A stretch of 64,000 nucleotides of DNA from Nitrosospira multiformis (lineage in GTDB: Bacteria > Pseudomonadota > Gammaproteobacteria > Burkholderiales > Nitrosomonadaceae): assembly GCF_900111585.1 (NCBI RefSeq), contig NZ_FOHI01000001.1:62001-126000 (forward strand). Reading direction: 5' to 3'. This document shows positions 56,443-64,000 of this stretch, piece after piece. Every line of letters begins with the position of its first letter. Within the stretch, counting starts at the first letter, position 1. The notes beneath the pieces are model-generated. The model made no database searches and was not told the origin of the DNA. It worked only from the letters and a program-made list of their open reading frames with translations. The translations under genes were made by a program, and so were the position numbers.

Positions 56443-59277
56443 TCAGGTGGTCGCGTGAAGATTCTCCAGCATGCCCTTGAGGTGATGCCCGGTAAAGCTT
56501 CTTTCATTCGCTGCTATTTCCTCCGGCGGGCCCTGTGCGATGATTTCACCGCCACCTTCGCCACCTTCGGGGCCGAGATCGATAATCCAGTCCGCAGTCT
56601 TGATCACATCCAGGTTGTGTTCGATCACGACCACGGTATTGCCATGGTCGCGCAATCGATGCAACACTTTGAGCAGGAGGTCGATATCCTGGAAGTGAAG
56701 CCCGGTGGTGGGTTCATCCAGAATGTAGAGCGTGCGTCCGGTATCCCGTTTGGAGAGCTCCAGCGAAAGTTTCACCCGTTGCGCTTCGCCGCCTGAAAGC
56801 GTCGTCGCCGATTGGCCCAGGCTGATGTAACCCAGGCCGACATCCAGCAAGGTCTGGAGCTTGCGTGCCACCACGGGTACGGGACTGAAAAATTCATGCG
56901 CCTGCTCTACCGTCATCTGCAGGATTTCATGAATGTTTTTTCCCTTGTATTGAATCTCCAGCGTTTCGCGGTTATAGCGCTTGCCGTGGCAGACATCGCA
57001 CGATACGTAGATATCGGGGAGAAAGTGCATTTCCACCTTGATCATGCCGTCACCCTGGCAGGCTTCGCAACGGCCGCCCTTCACATTGAACGAGAACCGC
57101 CCCGGTCCATAGCCGCGTTCCCGCGCCTGGGGCACACCGGCAAATAACTCCCGGATCGGAGTGAACAACCCGGTATAAGTAGCTGGATTCGAGCGTGGCG
57201 TGCGTCCGATGGGACTTTGGTCCACGCTGATCACTTTGTCGAAAAACGCCAGTCCTTCCAGATTCTGATAGGGAGCGGGTTCTGTTGCGCTGCCATAAAG
57301 ATGGCGGGCAGCAGCCTGGTAGAGCGTTTCGTTGATGAGCGTCGATTTACCCGAGCCGGATACACCGGTAACGCAAACGAACAATCCCACCGGCAGGTTC
57401 AGGGTGACGTTTTTCAGATTGTTTCCCGATGCGCCTTCAATCCGCAGCCAGCGGTCATTTTTCGGTTCGGTGCGTTTTTCGGGGGTGCTTATGGTCAATT
57501 CGCCCGAGAGATACTTTCCGGTAAGTGAGCCGGCATCGCGCTGGATAGCTTCCGGCGTACCTTGGGCGATGATGGCGCCCCCATGCTCACCGGCCCCGGG
57601 GCCCATGTCTATCACATGATCCGCGGTCAGTATTGCATCCTGGTCGTGTTCCACCACGATCACGCTGTTGCCGAGATCGCGCAGGTTCTTGAGGGTTTTC
57701 AGCAGGCGGCTGTTGTCCCGCTGGTGCAGGCCGATGGAAGGTTCATCCAGCACATACATCACACCGGTGAGACCTGATCCAATCTGGCTGGCAAGCCGGA
57801 TGCGCTGGGATTCCCCCCCGGACAAGGTATCGGCGGACCGATCCAGCGACAGGTAGTCCAGTCCGACATTGTTGAGAAATGATATACGGCTCGAGATTTC
57901 CTTGATGATCTTCTCTGCAATGGCAAGCTTATGACCGGTCAGCGTCACCTGGTCGAAAAAAACCTTTGCTTCCTTCAGCGGCAAGGCGTTGATTTCATAT
58001 ATTGCCATGCCGCCTACATGCACATGGCGTGCTTCCCGCCGTAAGCGCGTTCCAGCGCATTCAGGGCAGATCTGGGAATTCAAATATTTCGCCAGTTCCT
58101 CGCGTACGGTAACTGAATCGGTTTCCTTGTAGCGCCGTTCCAGGTTGGGAAGGATTCCCTCGAACGTATGCTTGCGATAATTTCTCGATCCGTTTTCGTT
58201 GAGATACGAAAACATGATTTTTTCATTGCCGGATCCATTCAGGATGAGGTCCTGAATATGGCTGTTCAGTTGCTCGAAAGGCACTTCCAGATCAAAATCG
58301 TAATGACTGGCCAGGCTCGCCAGCAACTGATGATAAAACTGGTTGCGCCTGTCCCATCCCTTGATGGCGCCGGCAGCCAATGACAGATGCGGAAACGCGA
58401 CGATCCGTTTGGGATCGAAGAAGGTGATTCTGCCCAGTCCATCGCATTTGGGGCAGGCGCCCATCGGGTTGTTGAACGAAAACAGACGGGGTTCGAGTTC
58501 GGGCAGCGAATAGCTGCATATCGGGCAACTGAACCTGGCTGAAAAAAGATGCTCCGCGCCGAAATCCATCTCTACCGCCAGTGCGCGCCCCTCGGCATGG
58601 CGCAGCGCTGTTTCGAATGATTCCGCAAGCCGCTGCTTTGAATCCGGCGAAACCTTGAGCCTGTCGATTACCACCTCGATCGTATGCTTCTGGTTTTTTT
58701 GCAGCTTGGGCAGGGCATCGATTTCGTATACGTTTCCGTCGACCCGCAGCCGGATGAAGCCTTGCGCGCGCAGTTCATCGATCAAGTCCACCTGCTCGCC
58801 CTTGCGCCCCACTACCAGTGGCGCAAGTATCATCAGCCGGGTATCCGGCGGCAGGCACAGCACATGATCGACCATCTGGGAAACGCTCTGCACAGTCAGC
58901 GTGATGCCATGATCGGGACACTGCGGATCTCCTACCCGCGCGAAAAGCAGGCGCAGGTAATCATGTATTTCAGTGACAGTGCCGACAGTCGAACGCGGGT
59001 TATGGGAAGTCGCTTTCTGCTCTATGGCGATGGCGGGCGATAATCCTTCAATCAGATCGACATCCGGTTTTTCCATCAATTGCAGGAACTGGCGGGCGTA
59101 TGCCGAAAGCGATTCCACATAACGCCGCTGGCCTTCCGCATAGAGCGTGTCGAACGCCAGCGAAGACTTGCCCGATCCGGACAGACCCGTAATGACGACA
59201 AGCTTGTTGCGCGGCAGATCGAGGTTAATGTTTTTGAGGTTGTGCGTGCGCGCACCGCGGATCTTGATGAGTTCCAT
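56443..59277 (-). CDS. uvrA: Excinuclease ABC subunit A
   Basis: A 944-residue DNA-damage recognition ATPase. It has two ABC ATPase modules (Walker [10 protein letters not shown] near 31 and GVSGSGKST near 640), each with signature LSGGE. There is one zinc site of CPICSYSL...CPKCDG type in the first insert and a second CEACQGDG...CDVCHGKRY near 740-765. It acts with UvrB and UvrC in nucleotide excision repair. The frame is open to 59427, but ATG 59277 has AAGGAG five bases upstream and begins with the conserved [16 protein letters not shown]. It is divergent from the MFS gene. Confidence 0.98.
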   Translation of the reverse strand: MELIKIRGARTHNLKNINLDLPRNKLVVITGLSGSGKSSLAFDTLYAEGQRRYVESLSAYARQFLQLMEKPDVDLIEGLSPAIAIEQKATSHNPRSTVGTVTEIHDYLRLLFARVGDPQCPDHGITLTVQSVSQMVDHVLCLPPDTRLMILAPLVVGRKGEQVDLIDELRAQGFIRLRVDGNVYEIDALPKLQKNQKHTIEVVIDRLKVSPDSKQRLAESFETALRHAEGRALAVEMDFGAEHLFSARFSCPICSYSLPELEPRLFSFNNPMGACPKCDGLGRITFFDPKRIVAFPHLSLAAGAIKGWDRRNQFYHQLLASLASHYDFDLEVPFEQLNSHIQDLILNGSGNEKIMFSYLNENGSRNYRKHTFEGILPNLERRYKETDSVTVREELAKYLNSQICPECAGTRLRREARHVHVGGMAIYEINALPLKEAKVFFDQVTLTGHKLAIAEKIIKEISSRISFLNNVGLDYLSLDRSADTLSGGESQRIRLASQIGSGLTGVMYVLDEPSIGLHQRDNSRLLKTLKNLRDLGNSVIVVEHDQDAILTADHVIDMGPGAGEHGGAIIAQGTPEAIQRDAGSLTGKYLSGELTISTPEKRTEPKNDRWLRIEGASGNNLKNVTLNLPVGLFVCVTGVSGSGKSTLINETLYQAAARHLYGSATEPAPYQNLEGLAFFDKVISVDQSPIGRTPRSNPATYTGLFTPIRELFAGVPQARERGYGPGRFSFNVKGGRCEACQGDGMIKVEMHFLPDIYVSCDVCHGKRYNRETLEIQYKGKNIHEILQMTVEQAHEFFSPVPVVARKLQTLLDVGLGYISLGQSATTLSGGEAQRVKLSLELSKRDTGRTLYILDEPTTGLHFQDIDLLLKVLHRLRDHGNTVVVIEHNLDVIKTADWIIDLGPEGGEGGGEIIAQGPPEEIAANERSFTGHHLKGMLENLHATT

Positions 59278-59389
59278 TGACTCCTTTCGCTGACGGTCCG
59301 GCGCCTGCTCCTCCAGCGAGGCAAGGCTACCTGAGAACCGGCCAAACCTGTTAATATACTCAAGTTTCCGCGTTTTCCCAATCTGATTC

Positions 59390-60775
59390 ATGTCCCCCTC
59401 ATCGTCTCCCGAGAAACTGTCACCCACAGAGGTACGCGCGATCGCGGGCCTGGCGAGTATTTACGGCCTGCGCATGCTGGGAATGTTCATCATTCTCCCG
59501 GTATTCGCGTTTTATGCCGAACGTCTGCCGGGAGGAGACAACTACACGCTGGTCGGAATTGCACTGGGGGCATACGGGTTGACGCAGGCGATATTGCAGG
59601 TTCCGTTTGGCTGGCTGTCTGATCGCTTCGGTCGCAAACCGGTGATTTACGGCGGCCTGCTCTTGTTCGCCCTGGGCAGTTTTGTCGCAGCCGCGGCAAC
59701 GGATATTTACTGGGTAATCGCTGGCCGCGTCATCCAGGGAGCAGGGGCGATTTCGGCGGCTGTGATGGCGCTTGCCGCGGATCTCACACGCGAAGAGCAT
59801 CGCACCAAGGCAATGGCAGCGATCGGCATGACGATAGGGACGACCTTCGCGCTGTCGCTGGTCATTGCGCCGTCGCTCAACCGCATGATCGGCGTACCCG
59901 GAATTTTCTTCATGACAGGCGTGCTGGTGCTGCTGGCGATGATCGTGGTTTCGCGAGTGGTTCCCAACCCGACAGACAGCCGGTTTCATTCGGATACGGA
60001 AGCATCCGCTGGGCGATTTTCCAATGTTTTAAGAAATCCGGAACTGTTGCGGCTCGATTTTGGTGTCTTCGCACTGCACGCCGTACTGATGGCACTGTGG
60101 CTGGTGGTACCGCTGTCGCTGCGGCAGGCAGGGCTCGCAGCGGATGATCACTGGCAAATCTATTTTCCCGCGCTGGTCATTTCCATGCTGCTGATCATTC
60201 CAGTGATCATCTACAGCGAAAAGAAGGCAAAGCTCAAGCAAGTGTTTGTCATATCCGTCGCTGTGCTGCTGGTAAGCCAGATCCTGCTGGCTTTTACATT
60301 CGATTCGATATGGGGCACCGCAGGAGCCCTGCTGGTATTCTTCACCGCCTTCAACCTGCTGGAAGCGACCCTGCCTTCGCTCATTTCCAAGATCGCTCCC
60401 GTAGGGGCAAAAGGCACCGCCATCGGTGTCTATAGCAGTGTCCAGTTCCTGGGTACGTTTATTGGTGCCAGCGCCGGTGGCTATCTCTATCAACATTACG
60501 GGAGTACCGCACTGTTTGCATTCTGTGCCGTGCTCCTCATGTTGTGGCTGATATTTGCCGTTACCATGAAGGCGCCCGCGGCTGTTCGTACCAGGATGTA
60601 CCACGTGCAGGTAATGGATACCGGCACCGCCCACGGACTTTCACGGCAACTGGCGGCGCTGCCGGGAGTACACGAGGCGCTCGTACTTGCGAGCGAAGGG
60701 GTGGCTTACCTGAAAGTAGATATGCGCGGTTTTGATGAGCAAGGCGTTGCTCAATTACTTGGAGGGGAAGCATAA
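59390..60775 (+). CDS. MFS transporter with C-terminal YAM-like domain (YajR type)
   Basis: A 461-residue major facilitator. Twelve hydrophobic segments occupy about 15-395. Motif [14 protein letters not shown], is near 71-83 between helices 2 and 3. The last 60 residues form a soluble ferredoxin-like domain (TARGLSRQL-like [19 protein letters not shown] and [13 protein letters not shown]), as in E. coli YajR. Substrate is unknown; drug or metabolite efflux is assumed for the family. Its stop TAA is directly followed by the ssb ATG. The order uvrA-MFS-ssb recurs in Betaproteobacteria. Confidence 0.88.
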   Translation: MSPSSSPEKLSPTEVRAIAGLASIYGLRMLGMFIILPVFAFYAERLPGGDNYTLVGIALGAYGLTQAILQVPFGWLSDRFGRKPVIYGGLLLFALGSFVAAAATDIYWVIAGRVIQGAGAISAAVMALAADLTREEHRTKAMAAIGMTIGTTFALSLVIAPSLNRMIGVPGIFFMTGVLVLLAMIVVSRVVPNPTDSRFHSDTEASAGRFSNVLRNPELLRLDFGVFALHAVLMALWLVVPLSLRQAGLAADDHWQIYFPALVISMLLIIPVIIYSEKKAKLKQVFVISVAVLLVSQILLAFTFDSIWGTAGALLVFFTAFNLLEATLPSLISKIAPVGAKGTAIGVYSSVQFLGTFIGASAGGYLYQHYGSTALFAFCAVLLMLWLIFAVTMKAPAAVRTRMYHVQVMDTGTAHGLSRQLAALPGVHEALVLASEGVAYLKVDMRGFDEQGVAQLLGGEA

Positions 60776-61234
60776 ATGGCATCAGTCAACAAAGTCATAC
60801 TCATCGGCAACCTCGGCAAGGACCCTGAGACGCGCTATATGCCGAACGGTGACGCGGTAACGAACATCACCGTGGCAACAACCGAGACCTGGAAAGACAA
60901 GAACGGCGAAAAGCAGGAAAAAACCGAGTGGCATCGCGTCACCTTCTACCGCAAGCTGGCTGAGATCGCAGGCGAATACCTCAAGAAAGGACGCTCCGTC
61001 TATGTCGAAGGACGGCTGGAGACGCGCAAGTGGACCGACAAGTCGGGCGTCGAGCGCTACACTACAGATATCATCGCTACCGATATGAAAATGCTTGGCA
61101 GCAAACCCGGGGGAGCCAGCTATGAAGCTCCGGCGAGGGAAGAAGGCGGATTCGCGCCGAGTTCATCCGGGGGCAGGGCGCCCGCCAGAAGCAGCACCGG
61201 GTTTGATGATATGGATGATGATATTCCATTTTGA
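60776..61234 (+). CDS. ssb: Single-stranded DNA-binding protein
   Basis: A 152-residue SSB. The OB fold (about 1-110) opens with [20 protein letters not shown] and contains [21 protein letters not shown]-type core strands. A Gly/Ser/Ala-rich linker leads to the acidic tip DDDIPF, which binds partner proteins. The start codon follows the MFS stop with no gap, and the ribosome site GGAGGGG lies within the end of the MFS gene. It binds ssDNA in replication and repair and is usually an essential housekeeping gene. Confidence 0.97.
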   Translation: MASVNKVILIGNLGKDPETRYMPNGDAVTNITVATTETWKDKNGEKQEKTEWHRVTFYRKLAEIAGEYLKKGRSVYVEGRLETRKWTDKSGVERYTTDIIATDMKMLGSKPGGASYEAPAREEGGFAPSSSGGRAPARSSTGFDDMDDDIPF

Positions 61235-61618
61235 ATGGAGATGAGTCAAGATCATCATCAGAATCTAAGCTCTAGCGCGAGTACTGAACCGTCGTGATTG
61301 CCACTAGCCACTGGATTTGAACGGGTAGCTCTAAAACCTTTATGCCGTCGACGCATCAGCAAGGTAGAAAGGGACGCATGACCTCTCAAAAGAGGGCAAT
61401 TTCTGCCCAATCTTTTTGCTCCAATCGCTCCTAAGCGTTCGCACTAATCCACAGTTCCAGACTCCCGAACTGCTGTCCGATAGGTCTTATGCAATCGTCC
61501 CCAGCACGAGGCCCACAGTAACGCCCAAAATACTTTGCTGTATTCGAGTGTATGAGAGTTATCTGGAGCAAAATTTGGAGTCTATAGCTATGTATAAGCT
61601 GTCGCGCTCGAATGCCCT
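61235..61618. other. Junction between chromosomal backbone and the lower-GC reverse transcriptase segment
   Basis: This gap of about 384 bases has no credible gene. The base composition drops from the G/C-rich style of ssb to a more even mix, which suggests a boundary of acquired DNA, but I see no tRNA, integrase or clear attachment repeat. A short TCCATT/AATGGA pairing lies at the ssb stop. The reverse transcriptase promoter is not obvious, and its start at 61619 has no good Shine-Dalgarno. Confidence 0.45.
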
Positions 61619-62206
61619 ATGTTCAAATTAAGTGCAAATGGCCGATTGACAGGGGCGTTCATTAGTCTAGGTGATCTCTATGTCGCTTATCGAAAAGCCA
61701 AGGTTGAGGCTTACTACGAAAACACCCATTTTCACGCACTCGCCTTTACAGAGTATGAGCAGGACCTACATGAGAATCTAACTCGCCTACATCAATCGTT
61801 ATTGAAACCAGGCTTCGCTTGGGCCTTTGATTTGGCGTTTATTGGGGACTTCGCTTATTTGCCAAAGTCAATCGATTCCTCAGTATGGGAAAGTCAGGCT
61901 GATGGGCATTTCCGCGCATTAGATCCACTGAGTGATTGGGAGCAGCGGTTTCATGAGTCAACGATCCGCGCACCCGCCAAGTTAAGGTTGATCATTCGAC
62001 CCACGGTCAACTTCCAAATTGTGTCCGCTCTCTGGATTATCAAAGTTGGTCATCTATTCGACGGTGTGATTAAGCCGGCGGTGTCATACGGGAATAGGCT
62101 TCGTCGCTCTTACAACGAGTTCGGCGATCCGAGAGTGGATGGACCGGCGATAAATTTGACGACAACAGGTCTCTTCGCTCCCTATTTCTCTGCCTACCGT
62201 ACGTAG
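61619..62206 (+). CDS. DRT1-type (UG1) reverse transcriptase, N-terminal part, ended by an in-frame TAG
   Basis: This 195-codon frame encodes the start of a defence-associated reverse transcriptase. SLGDLYVAYRKAKVEAYYEN (16-35) and HALAFTEYEQDLHENLTRLH (39-58) match my memory of the UG1/DRT1 N-terminus. The RT fingers follow with LRLIIRPTVNFQIVSALW and GNRLRRSYNEFGDPRVDGP, and the part ends LFAPYFSAYRT before TAG (62204-62206). The frame continues without any other stop into the polymerase motifs. Homologues would normally read Tyr-Arg-x-Trp-Arg here, so TAG most simply replaces TGG. Codon use and base composition differ from the upstream genes. Confidence 0.75.
   Translation: MFKLSANGRLTGAFISLGDLYVAYRKAKVEAYYENTHFHALAFTEYEQDLHENLTRLHQSLLKPGFAWAFDLAFIGDFAYLPKSIDSSVWESQADGHFRALDPLSDWEQRFHESTIRAPAKLRLIIRPTVNFQIVSALWIIKVGHLFDGVIKPAVSYGNRLRRSYNEFGDPRVDGPAINLTTTGLFAPYFSAYRT
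62204..62206 (+). other. Internal TAG interrupting the reverse transcriptase frame
   Basis: The TAG is codon 196 of an otherwise open 794-codon frame (61619-64000). The next base is C, a context often permissive for readthrough. Twenty-one bases later, ATG 62228 follows an AAGGGA that could act as a Shine-Dalgarno, so reinitiation is also possible. A single G-to-A change (TGG to TAG) explains it. Sequencing error cannot be excluded. Confidence 0.8.
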
Positions 62207-62227
62207 CGTGAAAAGGGATTGTCAGCG

Positions 62228-64000
62228 ATGGAAAGGTCGCTGCAAGAAGGGAAAAGTATCTTGGCGATCACAATGGATATAGAACAATTTTACCATCGTG
62301 TATCGCCCAAGTTTTTACTAAGGAAGACATTTCTAGACTCAATAAAGCTGTCTCTTTATCGGCAAGAATCCATATTTACGAGAGCACTGTTAGCTGCAAT
62401 CGACGTCTGGTACAAATCGACACCCGATTACGTTGATCGTCCAGAGGGAGGAATACCTGTTGGTCTTTCGGCCTCAAAGATCATCGCGAATGTATTGCTT
62501 TCAAACTTCGACAATGAGCTTGTTGATCGGTTAAAACCGATATATTACGGCCGTTACGTCGACGATATTTTTCTTGTCTTCGAAAATCTAGAGGGACTTA
62601 CGACTGCAAGGCAGGTAACGAAGCGAATAGCTGATGTTTTGGCACCTGAATTAGTTCTTGAAAGCAATGATACGGAAGCACCGTCTCTGAAACTTCGTCT
62701 CCCCTATGCAAAAGATTCGGAATTGCTTTTCGTCGGGAAGAAACAAAAGATATTCGCGTTGTCGTCATCGCATGGCCTCGATCTGATACAGCATATTCGA
62801 GAGCAGATTCGCATTCAGTCCAGTGAATATCGTCTGCTCCCCGCTGTTCCGACAACCGGTGTCAGAAGGGCGTCCAAGGCATTGCTGGCGACTCCTAATG
62901 CAACTCTACAAGTAGACGCGCTTCGGAAAGCGGATGTGGTGTCCGTGAAACGCCTAGGAGTATCTCTCTTACTTAGGGATTTGGAAGCTTATTCGGCTGA
63001 CTTACATCCTGAATCATGGAGTGAAATACGTAAAGAGTTTTACGGACTAGCGAAGCGCCACATCTTAACGCCAATAGGTTTTTTTGAATTTTTCGGCTAT
63101 CTGCCTCGGATTTTTGGTTTGATGCTCACGAGCCGAGATGTGCGCGAGGCTAGTCAACTCATTGAAGACTTGATCGCGGTCGCAAATCTTGTCAAGAGAA
63201 CGACCACAGTTGGCGAGGCTGCTCAGTTGCCGAAATTTAGGCTGTGCTTAGTGCAATATGCACAAGCTTTTCTCCAGGCTGGCTTACAGGCTGCGACTGA
63301 ACGTACCCTAAAGTTGGATCGTCAGTATCTTAAAGTGTTGCACGCGCTGTTAGGGTTGGATAAAGACATCAAAATTCCCACTTCACTGCGCTGCCTAAAG
63401 ACGCGTGCCCATCAAATTCTATTGGCTGATTGGGGAAGACGCCCCTATAAGGACTATTGGTATCTGAGCCAAGAGAACGATGAGAAAGGACCACCCATAC
63501 CTCGCCAGCTGGAAATTCAACGAAAGATTAGATTGGGTGGCATTCGGCGTTTCAGTACACAATCGACCAATCTCAAAATTCCGCATTGGCCAGCCCTTGC
63601 ATTTCCGACAAGGCCCTTACGAATCGACGAAATAGCCTTGGTTGCACCGAATGTTCTTTCGGATCCTGTGCAGTTTAAGCATGCCATTCTGGTTTTACGT
63701 GGAGCGAAGGTGTCAGCAAGGTCGCACCTAGGGTTTGTACTGGGAAGTGAGGCGGGTAACGAGGAACCAGCCATATTTATTGTTCCTGGGCACAGCAAAA
63801 AGTTGATAGGGGTGGCGATCACTAGTCTTGAAACGACTGAAGTACAATGGGCTAAGGCGGCAAAAGGAAAACAAGATCGATCAATAGAGCGATATAGAAA
63901 TCTAAACGGACTGGTAAACCAGATTCTTCGGGAGACTAAGACCCCTGACTATATTGTTTTTCCCGAACTTAGTATTCCCCTTCGATGGGGTTTGAGGATT
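62228..64000 (+). CDS. DRT1-type (UG1) reverse transcriptase-nitrilase, main part, runs off the window
   Basis: I translated this frame base by base. It is open from 62207 to 64000. The RT core is clear: motif A TMDIEQFYHRV (about 62270), motif B PEGGIPVGLSASKIIANVLL and motif C YVDD at 62555-62566 (residues 110-113 from ATG 62228). A helical region of about 350 residues follows, then a C-terminal alpha/beta domain that begins with RLGG-like strands and reaches PDYIVFPELSIP at about 63946. Its glutamate sits where nitrilases have their first catalytic Glu. RT plus nitrilase is the DRT1/UG1 anti-phage architecture; full members are about 1,200 residues, so roughly a third lies beyond the edge. 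Confidence 0.85.
   Translation, partial: MERSLQEGKSILAITMDIEQFYHRVSPKFLLRKTFLDSIKLSLYRQESIFTRALLAAIDVWYKSTPDYVDRPEGGIPVGLSASKIIANVLLSNFDNELVDRLKPIYYGRYVDDIFLVFENLEGLTTARQVTKRIADVLAPELVLESNDTEAPSLKLRLPYAKDSELLFVGKKQKIFALSSSHGLDLIQHIREQIRIQSSEYRLLPAVPTTGVRRASKALLATPNATLQVDALRKADVVSVKRLGVSLLLRDLEAYSADLHPESWSEIRKEFYGLAKRHILTPIGFFEFFGYLPRIFGLMLTSRDVREASQLIEDLIAVANLVKRTTTVGEAAQLPKFRLCLVQYAQAFLQAGLQAATERTLKLDRQYLKVLHALLGLDKDIKIPTSLRCLKTRAHQILLADWGRRPYKDYWYLSQENDEKGPPIPRQLEIQRKIRLGGIRRFSTQSTNLKIPHWPALAFPTRPLRIDEIALVAPNVLSDPVQFKHAILVLRGAKVSARSHLGFVLGSEAGNEEPAIFIVPGHSKKLIGVAITSLETTEVQWAKAAKGKQDRSIERYRNLNGLVNQILRETKTPDYIVFPELSIPLRWGLRI

Noticed and set aside
61305-61320. GGATTTGAACG, tRNA T-loop-like, at the backbone/RT junction
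   Set aside because: No cloverleaf can be formed, so it does not support a tRNA attachment site.
61326-61337. TAGCTCTAAAAC, whose reverse complement equals the first 12 bases of a Cas9-type CRISPR repeat
   Set aside because: Single occurrence, no repeat-spacer periodicity, no cas genes. Chance match.
62204-62206. TAG as pyrrolysine or another recoded amino acid
   Set aside because: No pyrrolysine machinery or recoding hairpin is seen, and the predicted ancestral residue is Trp, one base change away.

Overview
This window reads as chromosome from a betaproteobacterial ammonia oxidiser, most likely Nitrosospira or a close relative in Nitrosomonadaceae. That placement is an inference. It rests on the fructokinase / sucrose-phosphate synthase / sucrose synthase cassette, a two-synthetase cyanophycin locus, an EpsA-type (PEP-CTERM/exosortase-linked) regulator, and generally Nitrosomonadales-like housekeeping proteins. 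No ammonia-oxidation gene, rRNA, tRNA, CRISPR array or intact insertion sequence is present.

Layout. 0-2 kb: end of a DUF1269-like gene, a DUF971 gene and ubiE. 2.2-7.6 kb: sucrose operon (fructokinase, SPS with a fused phosphatase-like domain, sucrose synthase). 7.7-14.3 kb: mixed accessory genes (EpsA-like regulator, RidA, a stand-alone TIR-domain protein, a Slp-type lipoprotein, thiopurine methyltransferase, a GNAT-like protein). 14.6-18.0 kb: ovoA plus a coupled PLP lyase, which together should make the ovothiol core. 18.2 kb: a 174-bp inverted-repeat element directly upstream of an EamA transporter. 19.5-27.6 kb: cyanophycin locus (ABC exporter-like protein, DUF1854 protein, degenerate CphA-prime, canonical CphA), then dodecin. 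28.3-37.0 kb: clpA/clpS, a cold-shock gene, icd, nudJ-mnmA, a GST and purB. 37.1-41.0 kb: grpE-dnaK-dnaJ with two sigma-32 promoters.

41.6-52.0 kb is the most unusual block. A three-gene cassette (secreted beta-propeller-like protein, SCO-family copper chaperone, secreted unknown protein) occurs twice in direct orientation. Between the copies lie an EAL/GGDEF protein, a Pho-box promoter followed by an orphan terminator (a candidate phosphate-starvation small RNA), and an O/P-like porin. phoB-phoR lies just beyond (52.8-54.9 kb). Then come a glycerate kinase, uvrA, a YajR-like MFS transporter and ssb.

The window ends in a lower-GC, probably acquired segment (61.6-64.0 kb). It encodes a reverse transcriptase with motif A, motif B and YVDD, running into the start of a nitrilase-like domain. 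This is the architecture of the defence-associated reverse transcriptase DRT1 (UG1). Its reading frame is interrupted by one in-frame TAG where I would expect a tryptophan, and it runs off the window edge.

All calls come from reading the sequence and translations by eye. No database search was possible.
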